Shown: in pieces, positions 47,074-56,481 of the stretch | How the letters are laid out: each line of letters starts with the position of its first letter | Position numbering within the stretch: the stretch's first letter is position 1 | Assembly (NCBI GenBank): GCA_001566295.1 | Contig: KQ964263.1 | Coordinates: 124,001-188,000 of the forward strand | DNA: 64,000 nt | Reading direction: 5' to 3' | Source of the DNA: Microdochium bolleyi | Taxonomy: Eukaryota; Ascomycota; Sordariomycetes; Xylariales; Microdochiaceae | Translations under genes and position numbers: made by a program | Notes under the pieces: generated by a model | Told to the model about the DNA's origin: nothing | The model's database searches: none | What the model saw: the letters and a program-made list of their open reading frames with translations, nothing else

Positions 47074-47482
47074 ACAGGGTACATTTACGAAGCTGGAATA
47101 GTAACAGGACCGGGTTCAGAGCCGTCATCGTTGTATATGAGGCGGGGCAGCAGCACGTTCGTCCGCGGCCTATGAGGTGTCATGAGCATGGAGATTTTGG
47201 CGGAGGCGATGAGCCTCAGAACGCCTGCAGTATGTTTGTATGTAGAACTGGGAACTGTGCCGCCTCACAAATCCGGCCAATTCAGCAAGTTTGTGTCTTT
47301 GACGGATCTTTCGAGAGGCTCGAATGGTCTGCCATCACCATGGCAACAACCATGGCGTAGGGCGCTCCTTTCCATTCATCGATGTCTGCCCCGCCCTCGT
47401 CGCCATCGCCTCCATCGCCATTTTTCGCCAGTTAGTGAACGCTACGAAGCCACACGGCGAGGCTTGCTCTTCAACCACGACG
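47074..47482. other. intergenic region upstream of F-box paralog 3
   Basis: No separate gene is supported. The reading frame of paralog 3 is open back to an earlier ATG at 47324, so part of this could be coding. Confidence 0.35.
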
Positions 47483-48907
47483 ATGACGCAATTGCGACGA
47501 TCACGTCGACTCGCAAGAGCGCAGGCCGGCAGCACCACACCAGCTGCCACCCTGCAGGCTCCTGCTGCTGCCGCAGTTGCCACACTCGACTGCCTCACGG
47601 CAGAGATCTTCGACATGGTTGTCTGCACCCTGGATACTGACGACCTACGAGCCCTGCGGCTCGCCAACACCCGTCACGATGCTGTAATTTGCCGATACCT
47701 GTTCCGTCGTGTGCGCCTCTCGATGCTCAATTCCGACCGCGAGGCATTCTTGACCATCGCAAACCACAGGCCCGACCTGGCGCAACACGTGCGGGCTCTT
47801 GTCTGGGTCAACTTCCCTTTCTGCGTTTCGTCCTCACTGGCCTCGGTGGGCTCAAGTTCACACGAGAGACGGTGGAGCCAGTACCAGGCGCTGGTACGAG
47901 AAATTTCCAGCGCCTGCTGGATAGGCGTCAGCGCCAGCCATGGCGAGATCGTGACGCTGCTCAGAACATTCCGGGCAAGTCTCGATGCGGCCCTTGAAGC
48001 AATGCCGCGCCTCCAAACCTTTCACACAAAGCCCGCTGAGCCGCCGCATGCAACACGATTCCCAATGATCCACGAGGCGATCTCGAAACACTCCGTACCC
48101 ACGCGGCATGCCCCCGAATGGCTGATCACCCGCGACTTCTTCCACGAGGTCATGGACACACAGATGGCCAGGCGCCAGCCAACGACAAAGTTCTCGATCT
48201 TGGTCCTTTCTGTACAGTCAAGTCACGGTATGGCCATCTACGGCGCGCCAGAGCCCGAGCACTTTCAGCATCTGATCACGGTACACCTGAAGCTCGATCA
48301 ATTGCTGATGGACAACATTTCACCCCTGCTTGACGCCTTGCTCGGTAGTGCGCAGCTGCAAGGGCTCGCCATACAGGTCCGACACACTCGCACGGACTAC
48401 ATCCTGTCGGACTCGGAGCTTCAGCTCGGTGTCCGATTCCTGCAATGCTTCGCTGATCGGGCCGCCGGCTGGCCCAGACTCCGGGACCTCGACATCAGTG
48501 GCCTGCCTGTCCCTGTCAGCGCGCTCGCGCATTTTATCGGCCTGCACTCAGAATCACTCCAGCGCCTCTGCCTCGGCCACGGCTCCTGCGCCATCACGGC
48601 TGCGCACATCACGGCGCTCTCCATGGTTTCCGGTCTCCAGCTGAGCGAGCTGACGATCGCCGTGTCAGAGCCGGACCTCGTCTTCGACGCCGCCGAGCTG
48701 CTCTGCTTCATCAACCGGACGCCCGGCAGGCGCGGGAAGCGCTTGCGGAAAAGTATCGCGGCGACTCTGGCCGGTCATCCATCTCATGCCACAGTGGGTG
48801 CTACGACGCCTTTCGTTCGCTACATCCGAGGCCCGACGAACTTTGTCAGAGCTCAGCCATATATTATTTCGAAGCGGTTCGCTCCAGGACGCGTGGAGGA
48901 GCGCTGA
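47483..48907 (+). CDS. F-box protein, paralog 3 (intact)
   Basis: The protein is 474 residues from the ATG at 47483 (MTQLRRSRRLARAQ); an in-frame ATG at 47324 would add 53 residues of unlikely composition. A basic leader precedes the F-box-like LDCLTAEIFDMVVCTLDTDD and LRALRLANTRHDAVICRYLF. A helix/strand-alternating region without obvious canonical leucine-rich repeats follows, with LARHV-type and HFIGLHSESLQRL segments. It ends in a basic C-terminus. It is the only one of three adjacent related copies with an uninterrupted frame. By family precedent it would bind Skp1 and present a target to a cullin ubiquitin ligase; the target is unknown. Confidence 0.75.
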   Translation: MTQLRRSRRLARAQAGSTTPAATLQAPAAAAVATLDCLTAEIFDMVVCTLDTDDLRALRLANTRHDAVICRYLFRRVRLSMLNSDREAFLTIANHRPDLAQHVRALVWVNFPFCVSSSLASVGSSSHERRWSQYQALVREISSACWIGVSASHGEIVTLLRTFRASLDAALEAMPRLQTFHTKPAEPPHATRFPMIHEAISKHSVPTRHAPEWLITRDFFHEVMDTQMARRQPTTKFSILVLSVQSSHGMAIYGAPEPEHFQHLITVHLKLDQLLMDNISPLLDALLGSAQLQGLAIQVRHTRTDYILSDSELQLGVRFLQCFADRAAGWPRLRDLDISGLPVPVSALAHFIGLHSESLQRLCLGHGSCAITAAHITALSMVSGLQLSELTIAVSEPDLVFDAAELLCFINRTPGRRGKRLRKSIAATLAGHPSHATVGATTPFVRYIRGPTNFVRAQPYIISKRFAPGRVEER

Positions 48908-49507
48908 TGGCCACACCAGGCCCGTTCGTGGAAGGGCGCCCGCGCCGTTTCACCGAAACATTTTGCACATGGTGTCTCTCGACTGTGTGAACTCGCCAGG
49001 CTGGCGACATCGCAGGGGTGACTTGCGAAATGATGGTCCATGTATTGAGTAGTTGGCATGTACCGGGTTATTGCGGACTCTCCAGCTCATTGCTGATGTT
49101 ATCTCCGACACGTGCAAGCAGGTAAACAAAGACAACGAACAGCACGTTGAACACGAGAAATGTATTTTACCCTTGCGCAAGTGAGCATCATGCTAAGCGA
49201 CGTGGATGACAAGATCTGGCTTTTTTCTACCGCCACGTCAATCAAGTGCTCCACAAACATCCGTCACAAGCTGTAGCAAACGCCAGCGCAACGGAGGGCG
49301 GCGTGCCATCGCAGGCCGAGAGGCATAAAACCACAATAATACAGACTAAAGGAAAAAGAACGACCACACAGCATTAGTGCGCGATTCCGCGACGCATGAA
49401 AGTGCACGACATCGAGGGGACACTGGCTGCCAGCAAGGAAATAGGAGATAAAGAAAAGAGGACCTGTGTTGGGGTGAAAGTACGCGAACCTATGCAAAAA
49501 GAAAATT
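48908..49507. other. intergenic region
   Basis: No supported gene between the F-box gene and the tRNA. It contains the 3' flank of paralog 3. Confidence 0.4.
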
Positions 49508-49606
49508 CTCCGAATCGGGGAATCGAACCCCGGGCTTGACGGGTCAAAGGATCACGGGATGTGATCGAGTGAGAGCGTCAAATGTTAGCCACTACACCAA
49601 TTCGGA
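49508..49606 (-). tRNA. tRNA-Glu (anticodon CTC) with intron
   Basis: Read on the minus strand, the acceptor stem TCCGAAT pairs with ATTCGGA, and the discriminator base is G. The D arm GTG..CAT encloses TAGTGGCTAA. The anticodon stem TGACG/CGTCA brackets a loop with CTC at 34-36. The T arm is CGGGG-TTCGATT-CCCCG. After base 37 an intron of about 27 nt interrupts the anticodon loop, and it contains the self-complementary pair GATCAC/GTGATC. No CCA is encoded, as expected for a nuclear eukaryotic gene. Internal A and B boxes (GTGTAGTGGCTAA; GGTTCGATTCC) are present. Confidence 0.93.
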
Positions 49607-50034
49607 TATGCTGATTGGTTGAGAGAGGACTCGCTTATTGGCAACTATATTGACTGACGAGCTCATGCTAGACTACCTGATCGCAATCTTGGCAATCTCC
49701 AATGCCGGTCGCCGACGAGCTGGCTTTAGCGTACATTCATTTATGGTGGTAAGTTCCAGATGGGACAATTTTCTAGTGCAGAAATGATTAAAAACTGTAT
49801 GAAAAGCCCAAATGACAAACACCTCTTTGCGGCATCGCAAAATCACAACATCAGACTCATGTATTCGCACCAATGAGGCTTTCTGGGGGCCATCATTACA
49901 GGATGTAGGCTTGGTCACAATAGGAAGGAGTTGGGAGTGTGCGGCTCAGACTGAAGATGTGAATGTATATTGTTTTTCTTCTGTTCAAGGACGGCGTGAA
50001 TATCATGTAATGGTGGAACTAGCTGCCAAAATCC
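49607..50034. other. intergenic region
   Basis: AT-rich; no gene seen. Flanks a tRNA and the 3' end of a secreted-protein gene. Confidence 0.4.
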
Positions 50035-50861
50035 TTACGAGCCCGGGCACTTCGGGATGCCCGCCTCATCAATCGCAGCCTGGCAGTCGTTGCCGTCCGC
50101 ACACCCGCGCGCGCAGGCGCGGAAGTCTATGCGGGCGTTGTGCTGCCCGTCGCCCTCGAGCACCGTGTTGACCGTCTCCCAGTCCTTGCGGCCGATCTCA
50201 CGCTCCGAGCCGCTGCACGTGCCGCTGTTGCCGCTGAACATCTTCTTGTACGTGACTTCTTTCCCCGTGATCTTGATGCTGCGCACGACGACCTGCAGGC
50301 CGCACTTGATGCCGCCCTTGGGGCAGTTGGCGGTCGTGGTGATGCCGGTGGCGTCGGATTCGGCGAATCTGTGTGGGGAGAAAGGGGAATTGGGTGTTAG
50401 TGTTGAATCTGGGGAGAGTAAAGGGGATCTAAGGACTTACGAGACATCCCAGCTCAGACCTGATACTGCGGACCAGATCTTCTTGAAGTCCATGCTGCCG
50501 CCTGCGCTGCCTCCGATAGACCAGGACATGCTCTTAGTGTCTTTTACGATGAACAATATAGTCAGCAATAAATCAATGATTACAGACAACCGTTCTTTAT
50601 CGATTTCTCTAGTGCAAAGTCAAGTGGCGAGGGCTGGTACTGACGAGTAGCCGAGTTGGCGATGGAGCACGTGTTGACCTTGTCTGAGATGCACCCGTGG
50701 CCCGAGACCATCTCGGGCGACTCGTCGTACTCGTCGCCGTGGTTGATGTCGATGTACTCCTTGCGGATGCATCCCTCGTCGTTCTGCGGGGCCGGTGCTG
50801 GTGCCGCTAGGACCGAGGCAGAGAGAACGGAGAGGACGGCTAGAATCTGAGCTGGGAGCAT
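50035..50861 (-). CDS. small secreted cysteine-containing protein, unknown function
   Basis: Exons 50645-50861, 50441-50540 and 50035-50368 sum to 216 residues in frame. A signal peptide (starting MLPAQILAVLSVLSASV) is followed by an acidic, Asp/Glu-rich stretch, then alternating Ser/Gly/Thr strands (TKSMSWSIGGSAGGSMDF). At least eight cysteines are present, including CPKGGIKC and a terminal CARGCADGNDC cluster, compatible with a disulfide-stabilised extracellular fold. I recognise no family. It could be an effector-like, enzyme-inhibitor or cell-wall protein. The start is the first real ATG in frame; the donor of intron 1 (GTCAGT) is slightly atypical. Confidence 0.78.
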
Positions 50862-53153
50862 GATGGCGGGCGTTTGATGGTGCAAAGGGAGGCGTGTACG
50901 ACAGAGTTCTGGGAATTGACTACGGGAAGAATGCGCTTGCTGGCGTGGCTGTGAAGTTGTCGATGGTAAGATTGGAGTGTGTAAGTGTGACAGAGGCTGA
51001 TAATGATTTCATTTCCTTTCTTTCGATGCAGAGGATTGAGCTGGGTTTATGTACGCAAAGTCATGTCCCTCGGAAAGTATCTCGCGGACGTTCTTGTTCG
51101 CATGCTCGACGTATCGTCCAGCAATTTGATCTCCAGAGTCCTTGTTCTAAGAATAAAGGATGGCGTGACAGCGTTCCCCAGGTCTGTGTTCAACACTTTA
51201 GGCAAGTGATGGACACAAAGGCTGCACCCCTGGAATCTTCCTGACTTTACTCATTTGCGCAGCCACAGCTGATCACTTGCATCAGCCTAAACAACAAGGT
51301 CAGCAAGAGATCGTCTGCGAATGTACCACGATCAGTAGACCCTCTACCTGGACAGTCTTTTTACAAGGTCTTGTTCCACAGCTGCACAGTAACTCATGTT
51401 TTTTCCCTACTTGCCCTGGTGTTCATTGTCCAGATTGGCCCAACCACATCCATGATGATATAGTCTCGGACAGGGTGATACCCCCAGTGTCTGTCAAGAA
51501 TGAAAGTTCCTAGCTCGAGTAAGACACGGCAAATTTCCGCAAACTTGAGGACTCCTTAAAATTGATTTCTCATCGGATGTCAAACGTCGGAGGATTCTTC
51601 GAGTGGCGTGCCGCGGGCTTGGCGGCTTACACGCCAAGGCGACCAGGGGCATGACGAGCTTGATGCAGCGCAGCCTCATTCGCACATGGCCTTGGGCACA
51701 TACGTCATATAACCAAGAGACCTCAAAGCCCCCTATGACCCTGCGGCTCGGTCACAGACAGGGCATATGAAGCAGTCGCATTGCTATTAATAATTGGCAG
51801 ACTATCCCTGTCTGGAGCACGTATGCCGAGCCGGCCTGACTTTTGGAATATTTTGTTCGCTGCTTGTACGACGTGGTATGGTGGACTTGAGTAGGATTCC
51901 CTGTTTCAGATGGCCTCATTCCTACTGATGTCATAATTATCTTCTGATCTTCCCCGTGCGCGTGCCCTGACAGTTGCCTGTGGGAGTTTCGAGCTCGAGT
52001 CTGGATCTCGGTAGCGCTATGGGTAAAGATCGCTGATGACCTCCCGACGAACACTTTTCCCTGCGTGCGAAGTATGTTTCTGCTAATTCCAAAGGCCTAT
52101 AACGCAGCGTGTTCGGATGGCAGCCTGAGGGTCAGCAGTCCTCGTTGATATTGATATAACAGACTGCAAATTGCGATCGTTGGGCATGACCAAGCACTAA
52201 CGTTTCAGCTCTACCCAGTCTGGGTAATGTCGCCTTCGCGCTAGAATAGCTCTGACATTTCTGTTTTGTACAGATCTCGGAGGGCATCAAGCACGGGTCG
52301 AGGGCTGCTGCTGTCTGATCTAGTTGTACAGCGACTTGAGCAATTTCTTGAAAGGGACCTTTTTCTTACCACCGTAGCACAGTTTTGTTGAAGTGAGCAG
52401 TGGATCTGGAACAGTTCTGGTGTTTTTGTGCTGTCATTAATTGTTGTCCTTTGGAGCCCAGTATACACAATGTTGATAATGCAAAGCTCCTCAGTGGTTT
52501 ATCGATTGATGGAACCCGTCGCTCCGTCGTGAAAGCCCAAGAAATCAGAGAACCAATTGCCATGAGTAGACACCTGCTGGTATTTGCGATAGTGGCAATC
52601 CATCTATGTGGCTGTCAGTCGTGCAGATGGCCGTTGATACCCGATGTCTTGATCGATAGTGTTCTCTCGAGGAGAAGCACCCAGCCCAGCGTGCACAGCG
52701 TGCCACGGAATTACCCCCGTGCATAGTGGCTGACTAAGATCTAGTGCACGTGCATCACCTTCTCCAAGTGCTTCCTTACCCCTGGTCCTTCTACCACTGG
52801 GTCTTATCGGCAGTCACTTGACTGGTCTTAGCCTCTTTGGGCTGGCGGAAAGGAGGCCGGATCGCCGGGAATGGATCCAATAAGTGGAGTCTCGCTTTTG
52901 AAATGAGTGTTGGACATGGAGGGACACGATCCCCAAGACATCCCTGACAAGACATCAATTATCGCGGCACATGAGAGGAGTTGAACACGGTTGAGCACGA
53001 TAGAGGTTACATGCGGAAGTCTGAGCTTGTAACAAAAGGCAAAGGAATGGTATATTTTGCTCTAGTATGAAAAACCCGAAACTTGCGACCCAAAACACGC
53101 TTTTATCCATTCAACGACAAAACAATAGGAATGGCCTCTTATCTACAACCAAT
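50862..53153. other. 2.3-kb intergenic region
   Basis: No supported gene. One 54-codon plus-strand frame (52562-52726) starts with ATG and a hydrophobic, signal-like segment but lacks other support. The right end is the 3' flank of the nitrate transporter. Confidence 0.4.
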
Positions 53154-54873
53154 CTAAACAGCATCACCCAGCCCGACAAAGAAAAAGGGCAAGACACCGA
53201 CAAAGTTGACAACACCACTGATCCAGAACTTGTTGCCGAGAGTGTTGGAGCCAGCCTTTATGGCCGTGGGGAGGACCCGCACGCCAGGCTGGAACCGGAA
53301 GATGAGCGTGTAGATGAGGCCGCCGATGTTGCCGCCGGCGCCGACGAGGCCGGCCACAGCGCCGATGTTCTTGGGCCGCAAGTGGCCGTACACGGCGTAG
53401 CAGGCGCCGTTGGCGGCGAAGCCGGTGACGGCGACGAGGACGATGAAGCCGATGACGCCGCCGAGCGTGGCGTTGCCGTAGTTGATGTACATGCCGAGCC
53501 CGATCATGGCGACACCCTGGGACAGCGCGGTGCCGAGCAGCCACCACACCTTAGCCTTGAGGCCGAAGCGCGAGTACAGCATGTCGGCGATGATGCCGCC
53601 GACGGGGCGGGCGAAGATGTTGAGCAGGCCGTAGGTGGAGGCGGCGTAGGCGGCGTCGACGTGGTTGAAGGTGCTGCTGGCGAAGAGGGTGTTGATCAGG
53701 CCGGGGAGGCCGGCGTCGAGGGCGGTCTCGAGGCCGAAGGTGAGAAGGTAGCACATGAAGCACATCCACACACGCAGATCGCCGAGGATGGGGAGAAGGG
53801 TCTTGACGCTCAGGGGTTCCGACTGGGCCACATCGACGGTTGCATACGTAGTCGATGCAGTCGGGGTTGTCTTGCCGTGGTCCTGGAAGCGAGGCGCGGG
53901 AGCGGGCCCCTTCTCCTTGTCCGAGTCGATTCTCTCCTTGGCGGCGATCTCATCGGCGTCGAGGTGGACAGACTGGCCCTGGAGGACGGCAATGTCGGAG
54001 CCGGCGAGTTGATGGCGGTTGGCCCACTTGCCCATCGGATGGTCGCGGCCCACCAAGAGGACCAGGCCTGCCACGAGAAGAAGGCATGGGACCGGGACAG
54101 CGGGGAAGCATACGCGCCATGCCATGTGGGGGCTCAGCCCGCTGTGGACGAAGCGCTCATACAGGCCAATCATGACGGCAACGGTAACACCACCACCAAG
54201 ATCTATCATTATATGTGTGAGCTTATAGATGAACCAAGTAAGAGAGAATGAGCAACTTACTGCCCCAGCCGCCAGCAAAGGCATTGGCTGTTCCGACAAT
54301 GGACTTGTCGAAGAATGTTGTGGTCCAAGCCTGAGTAGGGACGAAGGTGCCACCGAGGATAGAGATGAAGAAGCGAACGGCCTCGAGCTGGCCGATGTTG
54401 GTGACGAGGGCGGCAAGGCCGGACGGGATGGCACCGAGGATCAGAAGACCGGCCATGACCTTGCGCGGTCCATAGCGGTCACAAGCGGGGCCGGCAATGA
54501 GACGAACGATGGCAGTGCCTCCGAGGGAGGCCAGGTTGGAGTTGATTACCTCAGCCTGCGAGAGACCAAGGTCGTCCCGGACAGCCTCGGGGACCAGGGG
54601 CGAGAAGGCAAACCAGGAAAGGAAGGCGACGAAGAAGCCCAGCGTGGCGAGCCAGAAGGCGGTCGAGTACATGTCCCAGAAGCGGAAGATGGGGAATGTG
54701 AAACTCTTGCCGTTCAACGGGTTGACCTCGGCCTTCTTCCACAACGACGACCATTCGAACTTGTGTTCGCCGGTGCTGGTGATTTCTTGCTCCATTGTTG
54801 ATCCTCTCGAGCTGTTCGTGCCGGGCTGGGATGCTACAGGCCCCTTGGCGGAGGCATCTGCGTGTGACGACAT
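53154..54873 (-). CDS. crnA: nitrate/nitrite transporter (NNP family of MFS)
   Basis: Exons 54261-54873 and 53154-54202 encode 553 residues; the single intron falls inside the nitrate signature. Both signature motifs of the family are present: AGGWGNLGGG (near residue 200, across the junction) and AGLVGAGGNIGG (near 492). About 12 membrane helices can be counted. A large hydrophilic central loop carries RIDSDKEKGPAP, and another characteristic helix segment is PEAVRDDLGLSQAEVINSN. The protein imports nitrate with protons at the plasma membrane and feeds the adjacent nitrate and nitrite reductases. A perfect NIT4/NirA palindrome and four GATAAG motifs lie 370-840 bp upstream, predicting nitrate induction and nitrogen-metabolite repression. 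The name crnA/nrtA follows Aspergillus usage. Confidence 0.95.
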
Positions 54874-55240
54874 GGCGCAGGCGATGTGGCCGACAGGGTA
54901 TTAGAGAGGAGTTGCCGGGTAATGCGGACAGACAAGTACGCAGAAGTGTTTAGACAGCTGCTTTCGCTGTTGGCAAGACAGAGCAAAGGAGGTTGCTGTT
55001 ATTGAGTGATGTTCTCTGTCGTCAACTCCACGAAACAAATGGGCGGAACTTAACAACATAACATAGTCTGGATACAAAGAGGCCAAGCCAGTCATTTCCC
55101 TGCGAGCGCGTTCTCAGTGGCAATGTCATGACCTAGCGCGGAGATGCAAAAACCACTTCCCTCAGGCCCAGGCCGTGTCTGATCGAGCGATGGCAGCTGA
55201 AAGAAGGGAACGCCGCGCGGGAGATAGCGAGTACGCACAG

Positions 55241-55713
55241 ATAAGCAGGGTGGGTAGTGTCTCTACACAGAGACGGCCACCCCGAGCCTGCCGGTAGGGC
55301 TCTACGCAGACGGCTCTGCTTTGGGGCCTGACGGCTGTCCAGGCTGTACCGATTCGAGCACGTCCAAGGTGAGAGCGATGGCGATCAGACACGCACACGC
55401 CCCCCTTCAGACCGGCACTGCGAGCTTATCGCCCGAGAGCGATCTTCTGGGACAGCCAGGAACGGGCCGCACGATGCCAGATTCGACTTCTCCGCGGAGT
55501 GCAAGGGCGCCCCCGTGGAGAGACTGGCGTGCATGGGAGGGTCCCCCCGTGGGCGAGGCTGGAGCGAGATAAGGAGCCCGGACGGTCTCGTCTGGGATCA
55601 ATCTGGCGGGTTTGAGGTGCGTGTGTGGTCTGTGGGAGGTTTGCGGGCTCTGGCGTGGGCGTTGGGCTTATCTACCCTAGTATAAAAGTGGCCCCTTTTG
55701 GCGCGCCGATAAG
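55241..55713. promoter_or_regulatory. cluster of GATA-factor sites upstream of the nitrate transporter
   Basis: GATAAG occurs at 55241-55246, 55568-55573 and 55708-55713, and its complement CTTATC at 55667-55672. AreA/NIT2 GATA factors bind such sequences to activate nitrogen-utilisation genes when ammonium is scarce. Clustering within 470 bp supports function, though single sites are common by chance. Confidence 0.55.
55490..55499. promoter_or_regulatory. NIT4/NirA binding site upstream of the nitrate transporter
   Basis: The 10-bp perfect palindrome CTCCGCGGAG contains TCCGCGGA, the known NIT4 target, and matches the NirA consensus CTCCGHGG on both strands. It is 617 bp upstream of the transporter ATG. 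Confidence 0.7.
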
Positions 55714-56481
55714 ATACGGCCGAGCAGACGGGCAACCTAAACAGGGGTGTGCAAGGTGAGACCCGGGGGGCGGTACACGGAATAGATAAGGACGTCGGCT
55801 GCTGAATGGCCAGGCGGCCGGCATTGTCGAGGATCCGGGAGATCTAGGCTTGGCGGCTCTATTGTGTTCAACGGCGAGGTTGGCTTGTGATGTGGTGGAC
55901 GATACCCCCCCATACACTATATGATGTCGTTGATGATAGTGCAGGAGAGAGCAAAGGAGATCATGGGGAGACGAGGAATTTGCTGCTGGCGTATGATTGA
56001 GATGATCCGTACATCTCCACGGGATCCCAATGGTAGATAAGGCTATGGCTGGGCCGAGACATGCGATATTGTGCGGGACAAAACGAATTAATCTACGAGA
56101 AAAAGTCGGGAAAAACAACAGATACAAATTGAAAATTGCCCCCCCCCCCCCGGTCCGAAACCCATAATGCTTAATGAGTTATTCAATACATATTTACGGT
56201 GTTGTGCTTGCTGAAACGTGGCAAACCTGGTAATCCAACAAAGTGTGCAAGAGTCTAGATGTTTGTCGGAACGACTTCAACTTCACGATAGTGCAAGAGT
56301 GGGTGGGGAAAAGAGACACATGCGCCAAAGTATAATACAATACAGCATAATTCGTCTTATCTATCATGTGCATGCACTTCATAACCTTAATTAACAAAAC
56401 CAAGCCCTTGTATATCATCTCGTGCGAAAAACCAATGGCCCAAGATAACGCCTTTGCACCAAAAACCCGCTTGTAAAGACA

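Larger units (their letters stand above)
54874..56481. other. 1.6-kb upstream region of the nitrate transporter
   Basis: No gene. It contains the transporter promoter with regulatory sites listed separately, and the nitrite reductase 3' flank with a 13-nt C run at 56139-56151. Confidence 0.6.

Noticed and set aside
56139..56151. 13-base C homopolymer
   Set aside because: A simple intergenic homopolymer, possibly with length error; no function inferred.
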